Part shown: in pieces, positions 23,629-36,902 of the stretch
How the letters are laid out: every line of letters begins with the position of its first letter
How positions within the stretch are numbered: position 1 is the first letter of the stretch
Assembly: GCA_036245805.1 (NCBI GenBank)
Contig: BTRK01000006.1
Coordinates: 18,384,365-18,448,364, forward strand
DNA from: Pristionchus mayeri
Lineage: Eukaryota; Nematoda; Chromadorea; Rhabditida; Neodiplogasteridae
Direction of reading: 5' to 3'
Length of the DNA stretch: 64,000 bases
Notes under the pieces: generated by a model
Told to the model about the DNA's origin: nothing
Seen by the model: only the letters and a program-made list of their open reading frames with translations
The model's database searches: none
Position numbers and translations under genes: made by a program

Positions 23629-24179
23629 GCTCCATCCACTTGCTCTCCCTCTCGCATACCATTAAACTGAGGCCATACTTTTTACAGCGAAAATATATTA
23701 GACACTTGAGGTAAAGAAGGCGTAAAGAAGGTATTCGCGTTATTTGACTTCTCTGGATGATGGAGAAGTTATCGGTCAAATGTTTCTTTGTTTATTCGTG
23801 TTCAATAAATCAGTTCATACACGTTCCACTATGGCACTTCACCATAACCATTAATATCTTCCCTGGTTCTTCTCAGATCTCGTCGATTCCCTCACCGAAT
23901 CTTCGTCCGGTCTGCAATGGAACAATTTGTGGAAAACTTCTTGAGGTTATATCGCAAATATTAATATGCCATCACTGTCATAAAGTAATGAAAAAGTTCC
24001 TCAGCACTCACTTAATTTTTGATGCTTTCCTCTTGGGGTCCTTCAGTTTATATCTGATTGCCGGGTGCTCCGGTTGGAGAGTGATTAGATCACGAAGGGG
24101 CTGTAATCTTATTGCATTGCCACTTAGGCTAGGCTTGAATACGAGATGTTCATTAGTGATACACTACGTTAAACTTTAA
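23629..24179. other. Intergenic stretch between mariner and the transporter gene
   Basis: No exon, RNA or repeat could be supported here. The 140-residue ORF on + at 23757-24179 has no family features or splice context. Confidence 0.5.
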
Positions 24180-27100
24180 TTAGTCCTCGCAAGAAGTGCG
24201 TCTAACCTGCCCATTCCTTCCGAACTGGACGATATTGATGATGGCGAAGAGAGGAATGAAGAGGGCTGGGAAGACGCCGATGGACCAGCCAATAACCTGA
24301 TGGAAGAAATGAGAATGGCGTGGGAATGCTGTACTCGAAAGGATGAACATCCTAAGAACAGATCACATCGAGATTCAGAGTGGAATTTCCATTTGTCTTT
24401 CATTATTCCACCGGAAGCTTACCTCGACCCATCCTGGATACACGAACTCCCTTGCTCCCTTGCCGAAAGAAAGAGGTGCCCGTACGAATGATGCGTACAA
24501 GACTACCTTAAATCATGCATTATTTAGAAATATATTTATATTTAATATTGACCAGAGCGAGAATAGGAGCTGAGATGAACTGCGCCGCTCTGATGTACCT
24601 GAAGAGTTCAAAGATTAATCTAAATTGTGGCAAACAAATCCCCATGGCGTTTCACTCCTAATTTATCACGCTTTATCGCGCAAGCGAATCTACAGGAGAG
24701 GCACTAGCTCGACAACACTAAATTGCTTCTCTAAATATCAGGTTGTAACATAAGTTTTGTCGCGTCCAATCTCTTATGCATTTTAACCTCAGAAATTCTT
24801 CGAATTAATTTAATCTTAATTTCGTTATTCATCATCAGTGAGGGCCTTCGTACTCTTTCTTACGCGCTTTACTTCAGTCCTGTCAAGGCAGTTGAGGAGG
24901 CACATTAGTCAGACAAAGTTGTACTGAGATAAGGATTAGAAATCATTTTCACGCATCAGCTCTTCTTGAGAAGGATAAATTATGCCGATTGTGTGTGATT
25001 TGCGTAAAGTACTACATATGTGCATAATTTTGAACCACTCACGGATAATGACAAACGAAAATCGTTCTAGAAATGTAGACTAGTTTGTATAATGTGGATG
25101 GTTGGTGATGGTCGAAAAACGATGGTATGTAAATTAAACTATTGAAATCGGCACTTTGTTCATATTCCTACCTCGCACACATGTTCAATATCTGATTTGT
25201 TGTGTCCATCCGAACCATAAACCATTCCCTTACTAGTATCTACTTGGGATAAGTTTGGAAATAAATAGTTTTTGAATGACAATCTTTAATTCGAAACACC
25301 TAAACTTGCAAATTTTGGTAAAATTGTGCGCGAATTGAATTAATAAAAATTCAAATTTCCCACAAGTGGAGTGTTCTTTCTCTCACTTGTTTAATGATAA
25401 ATTATACCTCCATGAGTGGTAATTGAACGCACTTATGTTAGTCACTGTTGTTGCAATTCTGGATTCAGAAGAGTTGGTCAAGTTGGCTACAAATCAGCGG
25501 CTAACCTTACACTCAGTGAAGTATATCTTTGGTTCCGCTCAACATAGCACCATATCTGGCGTATATTTTGAAAGAGCATTGACGGGGTATATCACCATGC
25601 TGTAGAAGTTTGGTTCATTATTCATCTCTGCGAACTAGCACCCGATCAAACGAATTAATAAAATCTGCACCAAATTTAAATCAGTTCATATTAATATTTT
25701 GAGCCTCATCAGAGCCTCATCATTAATATCGATAATTATGAAGAACTGAGCACCACCAACACTGGCATATTGGCACTTATCTTGTCCATAAAAATGATAA
25801 TTTTTCATTTTGCAAAACTATCAGGTTGTAACATAAGTTTTGTCGCGTCCAATCTCTTATGCATTTTAACCTCAGAAATTCTTCGAATTAATTTAATCTC
25901 AATTTCGTTATTCATCATCAGTGAGGGCCTTCGTACTCTTTCTTACGCGCTTTACTTCAGTCCTGTCAAGGCAGTTGAGGAGGCACATTAGTCAGACAAA
26001 GTTGTACTGAGATAAGGATTAGAAATCATTTTCACGCATCAGCTCTTCTTGAAAAGGATAAATTATGCCGATTGTGTGTGATTTGCGTAAAGTACTACAT
26101 ATGTGCATAATTTTGAACCACTCACGGATAATGACAAACGAAAATCGTTCTAGAAATGTAGACGAGTTTGTATAATGTGGATGGTTGGTGACGGTCGCGA
26201 AAACTTTCGCAAGCCGAATTTTCTTCTCAGTAGATATCCAGATCCAAATAGTGGTGGAATATAGTTCACCCAAAGTGGTCAGTGTGCAGACAAAGTTAGA
26301 TTGGGTTCTGTTGAGATAAGTGGCTCCATTCAGAACGATGGTATGTAAATTAAACTATTGAAATCGGCACTTTGTTCATATTCCTACCTCGCACACATGT
26401 TCAATATCTGATTTGTTGTGTCCATCCGAACCATAAACCATTCCCTTACTAGTATCTACTTGGGATAAGTTTGGAAATAAATAGTTTTTGAATGACAATC
26501 TTTAATTCGAAACACCTAAACTTGCAAATTTTGGTAAAATTGTGCGCGAATTGAATTAATAAAAATTCAAATTTCCCACAAGTGGAGTGTTCTTTCTCTC
26601 ACTTGTTTAATGATAAATTATACCTCTATGAGTGGTAATTGAACGCACTTATGTTAGTCACTGTTGTTGCAATTCTGGATTCAGAAGAGTTGGTCAAGTT
26701 GGCTACGAATCAGCGGCTAACCTTACACTCAGTGAAGTATATCTTTGGTTCCGCTCAACATAGCACCATATCTGGCGTATATTTTGAAAGAGCATTGACG
26801 GGGTATATCACCATGCTGTAGAAGTTTGGTTCATTATTCATCTCTGCGAACTAGCACCCGATCAAACGAATTAATAAAATCTGCACCAAATTTAAATCAG
26901 TTCATATTAATATTTTTCGCATAGCCAGCGTGCGCAGTTCAGCTCTACCCTATGGTTTGAATGTGCATGAACACCCCAAACATATACTAGGAGGTCAGGC
27001 ATTGATAATGTTTGAGAAGTATCCTTCATGGAAATATTGTGAACCTCCGAAATGCGACAAAACTTATGTTACAACCTAATATCATTGAAGAGCATGGAGA

Positions 27101-30100
27101 TTTCCTCTGAACTATCGAAGTACAATTTAGCCTACCATCCGGATGGCCCGAATATCTTCGTGAAGAGATTGCGAGGCCTGCCGAACATTGCCCGTACGTC
27201 ACGCACAAAACGACGAGGTCCTAGGGGGAAAGTGGTTTGCCAATTAATGATAGATATAGAAATCCTAGCTTTGGTGAAGAAGAGAAGCTTTCGAGATAGA
27301 TTTAGGGAAGGTTGAATACAAATGAATCTGCCCTACTCGATAGTAGCAATCACGTACCATAGCAGAAGTTGATGAGTACGATCTCTCCGATGATGACAAC
27401 GGAGAGAGCGAAAGCTCCGATGAACTCGTTCAGTATTTGGAACCAGTGGATCCCCGCCTGAATCAGAGCTTTTAGAGAATTTCAAAGTGCTTCATAATGA
27501 GGGTGAGGATGCAAGAACAGACTAACACTAAAACAGAAAATGACGCTGATGCAGCAGCCGACTGTCGAGACGCACATCATCACGAGCGTCCTGGAGGGGG
27601 AGAGTTACATGGAACAACGCCATCTTGGGTCTACCAACATGTTTAACACCTGATTGTACTCTCATTTGATTCGCAAATAACGTTTGTTGGACCTCTTTGG
27701 TCTCAGCGCGGGGAACTGGTCGAGGATGCAGCAAACGAAGCCTTCCAGGAAGCCTGTTATTATTATTATTTTTATTATTATTTTTTGTCGTTGTCCAATC
27801 AATATCCCACCAAACATGGTGCTCAATCCGAGGAAGAATAGCATCATGAAGAAGAGCATGGCGAAGAAGCCTGGCCAGGCCATTCGAGCGATTGCCTCAG
27901 GGTACGCCACGAATGCAAGATTGACTCCTGAGAGGAAGAACCATGTGAAAGCTACCGTAAACTTGGACAGGATTTGTCTGGAATAATGCGAAATAAGCGC
28001 CATTCTGGACGACCTGAGCAAGCGGTTTAGGCTCTGTGTGGAGTATTGTTTATTTTTTTATATATTACTAGATTTAGCGATTTGTGGCTTCTTCACATTC
28101 AGAAATCATGAGAGTATAATAAATTTCGGCACTTGCCACTCTGGACGACTTTGTCTATCTCCACGTCGAGTTCCTTCGAGATGAATCCGAGTGTGGAGAA
28201 GACTGCGATGCCACCGAAGATCGACATGAACGAATCGGCACAAATGATGGTGAGGGCGTCCTGAGGGAAGGAAGGAAGGATTGCTGTAGCCAGTGACTGA
28301 ACTTTCTACGACATAACAAACAAATTCAAGGAACAGGATGAATATTCAAAGACTGAGAAAAAAAAGGTTACGACAGCTTTTGAAAACGTATAATATGAAG
28401 GATACGAGCAAAATTGTGAGAATACCGTACTCTATAGCAGGGATGACTGCGATCGTTGTAGGAGGCGAAGGAAAGCATCCCGCCCATTCCGATGGCCAGC
28501 GAGAAGCAGGCCTGGGTGAGGGCCGCCCGCCATGTCTGAGGAAATGACTTCGATTACCCTCTTCCATCTTGGCACAGAATCTACTAGTAAAATAATTGTG
28601 GCTTCGAGTGGAGTTAGACGGAAAAGATGGGGGACCTACCTCTATCCTAAGAATCTTGCTGAAGTCTGGTTCGAGTAGGTAGAATCGGATGCCGATGTCT
28701 GCCCCGTCCAGCGTGACCGCACGAACGAAAAGAATCCCGATGATGATGTACCTGCGAAATGCATGTTCATGCTCTTGTTGCATTTCTTCTCTACGAATAC
28801 GTGTGTTTATAGGACCTACTACATTCGCGCAAAGCTTTACAGATAGGCATGTCCACGGCCTTTCCAATATTCTTCACAAACGCAATCTCTCTAAACATAA
28901 CTCACGGTGTGGTTGCGGTGACCAGCGACAGTTTCCCCAGCATCTTCACTCCCTTCCACAGCCCGAGTGTGGCCAGCACCCACGCGAGCAGCAGACAGAT
29001 GCCGATCTGAGTGACGTCATCGATAAGCAAATTTTTGATATTCTTAGCCATTTTCTAATCATCCCTGCATTACTCTGACCATCTCTCGCTGGGATTAATT
29101 CAGAAGAGGTAGGCAAAAATTACTTACTGGATAGTTGAAGTCGCCCCACTCGCCGAATGACATCTTCGCTCTGAGAACATTGTTCCTGAATAGGCGAATG
29201 TTGGACAAAATAATTCAAGTCTATTTCTCACACGAAGAACTCCTCTGCAGCACCCATCGCCGAGAAGTTGTTAGGATACGACAGACTGTGTCCAAAGGTG
29301 GTCGTATTCAGGCACGAGCCGTTGAAGAACTTCTGAATGTCTCGAGATTACAAGGAATCATTCCTTGCGAGATTTCTGTACTCCTTGAACGTCTCTCAAA
29401 ACGAAACGTACATGGCCCAGTCCCTCTTCGATGCATCGGTCATCTTCAAGAGACGATTCACAGTCTGGAAACGAAAATTTCACATTGGCTCTACTTCCAA
29501 ATTTGTTACAGAGTGTGTTCCACTCATTCCTGCAGCTGCTCCACTGTCCTACACCACCAGTGAGCGTCTGAAGAAGGAATCGTGAAGAATGACAAATCCT
29601 TCATGCTATATTCTCTCTCCCTCTCTGGCCAAACAGCTCACACTGCCTATTAAGAGATTTACTGACAACCCCAATCGAGGAGGATAGATGAGAATATCGT
29701 ACAGATGTAACTGGAAAGAAGTAGAGACAATGGGAAATATTGGACGTGGCCTCAGAGCATGTAAAACTATAGTTAATTTGAAAGAGAATGTGAAATTTCG
29801 CGACCGACGTTTTCACGAAAACTAATCCCCTTGTCAGACCTACGTGGTACATGTACAGCACAGTCCAGGCGACGATGACGTTGTAGAAGATGGCGATGGA
29901 GATGGACATCACGCCACTCGCCCACCCGAGACCTGAGCGCGATCTTTGATCTTTGCGGAATAAATTTCCCTTATTAGAGATTGGATACTAGCAGAACACA
30001 GCGAATTGAATTTTTTCTCTCACAAAGGCCGAAGAGCGAAGAAATTTATTTATAAATGCATTTTTTTCTTGAACACCTCTCTTACCTTGCAGCAAAGGGA

Positions 30101-30639
30101 AGTAGTGCCGGGATGCCACCGATGAGCCACTTTGAGTGAATTGACCTGACAAAATTCATGTCTTATCCTTCCTGCGTACACAGGGTTCTTTCTAAACTAC
30201 TTCAAGCATTTAAAATAATAATTTTAAAAAAAGTTGATAGTAATTCAAATTTACCGACGACGAGTTCCATGAAGAGCATCGGCAGTGCGAAGAGCACTTC
30301 ACAGCAGAGGTACGGGATGAGGAAGGCACCTGTGAAATCATCTTGTATAACACTGCCTAGTTGAATCAACTCCTGATTTGCTCTTTATCTGGCATGGGGA
30401 TGACATAACAAGAAATGCGTGCTTTCTCATCGGTCTGACTAGAGAACAATGATTCAGAATACGTTGATTCAAATCTTGCTCAGCCTTCCCTGTTCTGGTT
30501 TTCTGATAGAGCTTCACTTTCACTAGGGAAACGTTCCCCTCCACTCTCTTTACTGACCTCTTCCATTCTCGTAGGCGAGAGAGGGAAATCTCCAGATGTT
30601 GCCCAGTCCTACGGCGTATCCAATGCACGTCAGCATGTA
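24180..30639 (-). CDS. SLC6-type Na+/Cl--coupled solute transporter (about 21 exons)
   Basis: Twelve-TM plasma-membrane symporter of the neurotransmitter:sodium symporter family. Exons I can place: 30639-30558 (TM1, G-L-G-N-I-W-R-F-P), 30329-30255, 30145-30086 (G-Q-F-T), 29932-29844 (TM3), 29567-29510 (W-x2-C near W-N-T), 29332-29232, 29170-29128, 29006-28906, 28751-28640, 28535-28448 (TM6, A-S-Y-N), 28260-28137, 27927-27811 (A-Y-P-E-A), 27753-27693, 27590-27527, 27457-27358, 27220-27136, 24598-24553, 24506-24423, 24296-24180 (TAA). Glycine stands where monoamine transporters have TM1 aspartate (Y-A-V-G-L-G), so an amino-acid-type substrate is likelier; this is inference. The N-terminal exon, the second extracellular loop (29.4-29.7 kb) and the stretch after A-S-Y-N are unresolved. 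The intron after 28137 has a GC donor (G|GCAAGT). Intron 27135-24599 carries a transposon block. Confidence 0.92.
24739..27075. mobile_element. Transposon block with internal tandem duplication, in a transporter intron
   Basis: The left end has CAGGTTGTAACATAAGTTTT and the right end its inverse, ending near 27075 (AACTTATGTTACAACCT), a mariner/Tc-like terminus. Inside, a unit of about 1 kb is present twice in direct orientation (24739-25720 and 25822-26915) and is nearly identical. The second copy has about 130 bp extra near 26200-26335. The start of each unit repeats the left terminus. No transposase could be read. The block lies wholly inside the intron between 27136 and 24598. Confidence 0.75.
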
Positions 30640-31382
30640 CTGCAAACGCGATTACTTATCCTTGGCTATTCACGTTTTAACGGTGAGGGGACTGAACCAC
30701 ATGGTTTCATTTAGCTGTGATAACAATAACACTACTATTCCAACTAATATTTATGTGATTAAAAAACGACTAAATCGGATGAAAGGAGGAGAGGAGAGGA
30801 AGCGTACGTTGTACTGAAGCATTGCTCTATCGATACTCTATGAAAGGATTTGTCGATGAAATTCCTCCCGTAAAGCAGTGATATGCACTAATTGCATGCC
30901 TCGTGGTAACCTCTACTACCCTACACATCAACAACTCCCTTCTCTCCCTGAGTCCTTAATGTGAGATCCTCTCACCCTTGTAATAAGCCTTGTCTCTCTC
31001 CTCAGCTCCTCACATGCCATCTCTGCACTCTCATCACTCCCCTGATATGTTGTTTTCATTTCCTCCCTGGATACAGAGGAGGAGTAAGTTTGGTTCTCAC
31101 TAGTACACTTACATTTTCCTCGAATTATGATACTTTCTGTATTAATTTTAAAGTTTTTACATTCTATGCTTCTTCGGGGCTTGTAGAGAGCAACATTTTT
31201 GCTCCGCTTCCAATGTTCACCTGATTTCTTAAAACACCCATTATTCCACGCTCTTTCCCCCCTAAAATCTGCATATAATTGGAGAAAGTAAGCTGAATTC
31301 TAGCACAAAATTTAGCACAATTCCGGATCATTTCAGCGTTCGGTATGCTTCCATGCAGGATATGCCCCAGTCTTTTCTCAAC

Positions 31383-31390
31383 TATAAAAG
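31383..31390 (+). promoter_or_regulatory. Possible TATA box upstream of the homeobox gene
   Basis: TATAAAAG on + about 140 bp before the first exon I can place. The transcription start and the first coding exon are not resolved, so this is tentative. Positions 30650-31380 hold no other recognisable feature. Confidence 0.3.
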
Positions 31391-31531
31391 AAAGGACCGA
31401 TCATCGGAAGACAGTTCGGTCGCCAAGTTTATTTTGAGAAAACCATTATGTATGCAACGGGCCTTTGCACAATGGCGTTATTAAGAGAATAGACTCATTG
31501 GAATATTTTTTTCAAAGGATTGTTATTTTAG

Positions 31532-34436
31532 GATCATTTGAATCGAGACGATGGGGAGGGAGCGTGTATGCTCTGTGATGAGCTTTTCATCAGCTCTTAC
31601 GACTTCTACGACCATATAGTCGAGGTTCGCTTTCGCTGCTTTTTTTTTGAGGAGTAATTTGCTGAACAACAACCACATTCAAACTGTTGATCTTTTTCGT
31701 TGTGTTGCACTTCCCTTGAGCTTGAGAATATTAGAAGTGGAGAAATTCAAGTGGAATCTAATCTTTCAGTCTCATCCAGAGGAAACAAAAAGGCTCGTCG
31801 CCAGTGCAATTTCCCTCCGAATGAGAAGAAAGGCGAAGAAAGAAGGACGGACAATCCAGGTAAAGAGGGGAGTTGACAATGCTTATCGGGCACTTCAACG
31901 ATTTGGAACATAAAATTATCCAATATTGCATTATACACGTTTCATTTTTTAAAAATAAACGCCTTGTGTATTTCTAGGTCGAGCTGTGGCACCTTGAAGG
32001 AGCCTACCGGAAAAGTAATGAAGAAGTCCTCACTCTTGTGAGTGAATTTTACGAAGAGATACGTAAGACCCGCTTTATGTGGGTGTGTGATTTAGAATAT
32101 ATAATTTTGAATGGCAATAAAATAGTGATATTATAGGCTCAAATATGCTATGGCAACAGACAAAAGCTTCTTATGCTTGGAATAGACTCAGAAGATAAGG
32201 AGGAGGGAGAGAAGGAAGAAGAAGGAGAACGGCTGGTTGAGAGAGAGGACAACTCGCAGAGATCGATGATGGTTAGTCAATTGATAGCATCTATTTTGTG
32301 ATTGAAAAGGTACTGAAAATGAAAAATCAGGAAGTGCAATTATGTGAGAAGCCATTTAGACATGAAATTAGTAAAAGTCGTTGTTCCAACAACCCCCCCC
32401 CCCCACTGTTGCCAGTGAAGAACAGTTTTTCGCAGGATTACTCAGCATCACTCAGCACGGTACTCACCGGAGCACCGGTGAAAGAACGGGAACGCATGGT
32501 ACACACAAGGAAGAGGATCAAATTCAGCGAACAGAGCGTTGCATCTTTAGAAGAAGGTCAGATATCCATCTTTGATCGCTGATCTTCAATTTCAAGTGGA
32601 AACCTCGCAGAATTTACCATCACCCACTTCCCAAGGAGAGATGTGCACCAGGAACTCGCCATGCGCATAGGCTGCTCAGAGAAGAGTGTTGCTGTGAGTA
32701 TCTATCCTTGCCACTCATCTCCTTCCACTTGGGAAACATCAAACGAAATCGAATATTGTACTGTGGTGATTGCAGAAGACAGCCTATACATGCAAAGAAA
32801 CGGATATTTCCTAAGATAATGCGGTGTATCTCGTCTGGTAGATCTCGTAGTTGAGACTATTCCAAACAACTCCGTGTACATCTGCATTACAAGCGTTTAA
32901 TTCTGCCAACTTTAGGGTTGGTTCCACAATCGTCGTGGAAGGTTCAGAAGAGAACAGGAGAACTTGCGGATGCAGCGAATGCCGCAGCAGTTCAGAGATT
33001 CAACGGAGGTAAGAGAGAAAGCGAGGCCATAAATTTAAATCTGTTTCTAACAGATCTAACTTGATAAACTATCTAGATCGAGGAAGAACTTCAGGCAGCA
33101 CATTCATTCTCCTATTGAGGTGACCACGCTTCCCCTTCCTCCTCAAGCGACTACTGATAGCAAAGACGCGTGGGAAAGAATTCAGCAAATAGTGAGTACT
33201 CGAATAGCTACTCAACGAATGATTGTCTAGTTTTGGTTGGGTAATTCCTGCACAATAGTACTCAAAACATCAAAAATACCTCTTTATTTTCTTCCCTCAA
33301 TGAATAACAATTTCAGCTTGACGCAACGTCGAAACAGCAGAAGAGGAATGAGGTTACATTCAGGGCAGCAGTAAAGGTAAGCCACTTCATAATTCTCCCG
33401 CTCTACATTCTGAAGATGCCGTCATATTCACGTGCCGTAAGGCACGAAATATTCCAAAATATCTGGGGAAGACGCAATCACTCCCTAACTAGGAAGCTCA
33501 TACTGCGCACTTAGAAGAACAATGAGAAATATTTGATGTTTGCAGCATCGCAGAAGCATTTCTCCTGAAGAGCTACTGGAGAAAGGTAAGCCATTCCGAA
33601 CACTTGCTGCCGGAAAGTAAGAGATAAACGGTTCGTGGAAATCCGGCACTGCACGATAGAACTTATTATATACTGTCACCGATTGCAGCCTTCCTACTCG
33701 CCCAGTATCCTGGAAAGCATACCATCGCGAAACTCACTTCTCTGCTCGGATGCTCCAAGGGGCAAATAATGGTGAGTTAGTTATACCTTGCAATCCAAAG
33801 CTAGCTACGAACATGTCATTGTTTAATCATAGCGAAACAAATACATAAATCTAATGACTATTCAAGGAACCTATGTGAGCATACTTGCTTGTATTCGAGA
33901 GGCTCTAGTGTGCCTTAAAATGAACTAGTACCAACTTCCACTAATGCGAACCCTCTAATGAGAATTTCTCGATATCTCACCCCCAACGGAATAAATGAAT
34001 GAATGATTAAAGGAGGAGTAAAGGCAAACGCGCGCCCGGTTGAAATATGTTTCAATTAGAGGAGAACTCTCTTCAAGTCGCGTGCTCTCTCGAATGTTGC
34101 CTGAGCTTTCCCTGATTTGGCTCCCCGCCAACTACCGATAGCTCTGTTCGTAATGGAGATATATATGTGAAAATTTCGGAGCTTCTTATCGTTGGGCAGA
34201 TCTTGGCCGTGCACATGAAAGCTTCAAAATTGAATTTTGCCTTTGCTCTTCCTTTAACGTATATTCGCTCAAATTGTCAATGGCAGAACTGGTTCACGCG
34301 TCGTCGTGTGAAAGCGCGAACGGAGGAAGAGCAGTCACTCAGAGGGATGCCCTTGAGCATGTCCCGCACTTCGAGTGGAGCGCCAAATCTTCATTCCGGT
34401 TTGTGCAATCAGCATAATTCAAAGAGAAAGCGATAG
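31532..34436 (+). CDS. C2H2 zinc-finger protein with two homeodomains
   Basis: Likely a nuclear DNA-binding regulator. Exons: 31532-31624, 31770-31859, 31978-32037, 32137-32271, 32436-32556, 32611-32693, 32916-33008, 33087-33191, 33317-33376, 33546-33585, 33689-33771, 34287-34436. All phases agree, giving 370 residues without the N terminus. A C2H2 finger spans exons 1-2 (C-x2-C-x12-H-x4-H, C-M-L-C to H-I-V-E-S-H), followed by a basic segment and an acidic linker (G-E-K-E-E-E-G-E). Homeodomain 1 has R5, F8, L16, F20, W48, F49, N51 and R53 (helix 3 G-W-F-H-N-R-R-G-R-F). Homeodomain 2 has L16, F20, W48, F49 and R53 but Arg at 51 (N-W-F-T-R-R-R). Both have an intron between positions 46 and 47, a common homeobox site. 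Start codon not found. The last exon may splice on to 34447-34516 and 34607-34706. Confidence 0.8.
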
Positions 34437-34570
34437 TCGATGCAGGTTCGGCAGCAACTGTTGCCCATCAGCACTGGCGCATCCGCGTGGGAGGCGGGAG
34501 AAGTACCCACAGAAGAGTGAGCGTTCCCCTTTCCAATAAAAGGCGCACCTTTGATACGAACATATGCAAA
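34010..34570. repeat. MITE-like repeat in and after the last homeobox-gene intron
   Basis: 34020-34140 matches the reverse complement of the interior of the 38750-39005 element (GGTTGAAATATGTTTCAA, AACTCTCTTCAAGTCGC). The ends are unclear; TTAAAGGAGGAG near 34010 resembles that family's terminus. 34710-35380 holds nothing else recognisable. Confidence 0.5.
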
Positions 34571-35480
34571 TTTTCCAAAATATTTTTAAATATTGGCCCT
34601 CTTACAGGCCTGGTGCGACCTCGAGCAGCTTGACGATAGTTGAGGCTCGCGACTACTTGACTCGATTCATTAGTACATTTCACACGGAAGAAACCAGAGT
34701 GAGCTAATTAATATCTGTGCCTACTTATACAGCCCTATATCATTCAGTCGTTTCAGAACAGGGTAGAAAGGAAAATACAACAGTATTGTTAACAGACGCC
34801 GAAACTTTAATGAACGGGCTATTATTGGAAATCAGGAAGTCGTATGCATAGGTGTGTTCTCCCGGAGGGATATAATTACTCCAATAAACTGATTTTTAAC
34901 ATGCCGGCATTCAATATCATTGTTAATTGCAGCCGAATAACTCACAACCATAAAGGATACGGGTCGGGTTCCACAACATCCGACTAATCAACTAACTCAT
35001 ACTTTTTCGATAACTCATGCCTCGATGTGACCTCTTCTCTTGCATGAACGTGATTTATCGTTCTCTCCAGAATTCCTCTAACAATTTTGCCCATCAGCAT
35101 GTTACGATTAGAACCATTATGTAGCGTCATCATGTTCCTTAGTTTATTTGAGCGGCTATTTATCCTAGAATTAAGGTAGTCATTCAGAATTGATTAAAAA
35201 TTCGTATTGTTTTATTTAGACATTGTGATATTCCCCGATCTCAGTGTTGTGTCAATTTGTGCAAATCAAATTTATTTTCTTTTGTGATTGTAGATTACAA
35301 ATATAATTGTAAGAATGTATAAGAATGATTAATTATCCGTGCAGTTCAGTTGTCATCGCCAGAATATTCCCTACTTTGAATTCTTCAAGACGCTAAGAAC
35401 TTGTTGTTTTCGTAGACCAAATGGAATTCATTTTTCAGCGTGCAAATAAAATAACGAATAAAACATAAACTTGTTAATAC

Positions 35481-35726
35481 CTGTGTCTTCGAATGGAATT
35501 CGCCGCGATGCTCGCACGCCTCAGGGTCCCTGAATTTCATTGTTTTTAATTCAACTGTTTTTTTCAGAATGAAATACAGAACACACGAAAAAAATGATCC
35601 AATCAATAGTTCATAAAAAGGAAAGAAAAAAACGCACCTTTCCGGCAGTCCTCCCGGCGTGAGTGCCACTGAGTCGATACCATCGACAGAAGATCGAACA
35701 GTGGAATCCGATACCGACGATGACAT
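35481..35726 (-). CDS. Uncertain small gene, two exons
   Basis: Exon 35726-35638 starts with ATG (M-S-S-S-V-S-D-S-T) right after an acceptor-like TTTCCAG, ends in G-L-P-E-R and connects in phase to 35529-35481 (D-P-E-A-C-E-H-R-G-E-F-H). If the next donor is not used, the frame runs on to TGA at 35385. No domain is recognised. It could be part of a larger - strand gene whose other exons I cannot see. 35850-36880 holds no other supported gene. Confidence 0.35.
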
Positions 35727-36902
35727 CTTCTCTGGAAATGAAACCGCCGTGACATGTATTGGTACTCCAAGTGATGGGCAATAAATCACGAGTGAAAATA
35801 CAGCCCTAAAATTCATCAACGAGCACAATCGAAGAGAACGAAACAATGCAGGTCACAGCAGAAATGGATTCAATTGATGCAGATTGTCTCTTTTCACTCG
35901 CGTGTCTCTGTTTGTCCCGAACGATTTTGATCGCATTATGAACTATGATCACAATTCGCAGAACATGATGGCATTGGAGAGGCAAGGGATGCAAATACAA
36001 GAACGTCGGTTTAAAATATCAAATCACAAAATGGGGCGAGTGATTAAAAGTCGAAATCCGGTTAGGCCGATCTAGTGAATCATTTGGTGCAATCTTTAAA
36101 GGTGACAAAGAGTGAGAGACGGATAGTGAGAGATAGGCGATTACATCAACGAATTTCCCAATCGATGTTACGAATGCTAACGAGAATTGAGGGCGTGACA
36201 ATCAGCGTGAACCATGTGATGTCAGCAAGCGCCTTCCAATGACGTACTAGAATAGACAAGTAAACCATATTTTTTTAGAAAGCGAGCATGAATGATACGC
36301 CAGGGATTCGCAGGTCGTGTATTGGCCAAGTGTGCAAAGTTCGAAAGTCGGATAAGCTGACCATCAACTCCCCTACTCTCTAGACCGGTCGAGCAGTTAG
36401 AGATTGCGGGAAATAAGAGGTTGGTGATACGAACTTGGAGTCTTAGGGCGAATGTCGGCAATCAAGAGATGCCGCGCTCCACCTTGGGAGAACTAGTGAG
36501 AATCTGCAAAAAAAGAAAAAGGTCGAACGAAACCGAATTATTGGAAGTGATTCAGCTGATATTGGATTTTTCTTCAATCGCATTCTGACGAGGTTTCTCA
36601 TTGTCACATTGTGCAGAATGTGCTCCTCACTTTTAGTGATTTTGAAAAACAAATTCATTTGTGTATCATGAATTGTTCGAAACAGGTAGATACAAGAATC
36701 GATGCTGACACATAACAATTGACTCCTGACACTTTTTCTCTGACATCTTTTCCCTATCAGGAATCAATTGTACGAATTAAACATGCAGGCGGACGTATTT
36801 CCTTCAAACTAATATTAATAATAGCTATAATATACTCCTGATTCTTTTCCTATGATTTTTTTCTACTCGATTAGGATTAATATTCCTCGATTCGGCGAGG
36901 GA

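Noticed and set aside
27052..27315. Basic 87-residue ORF on + beside the transposon end
   Set aside because: It is the antisense of an SLC6 exon (27220-27136) plus the element's right terminus.
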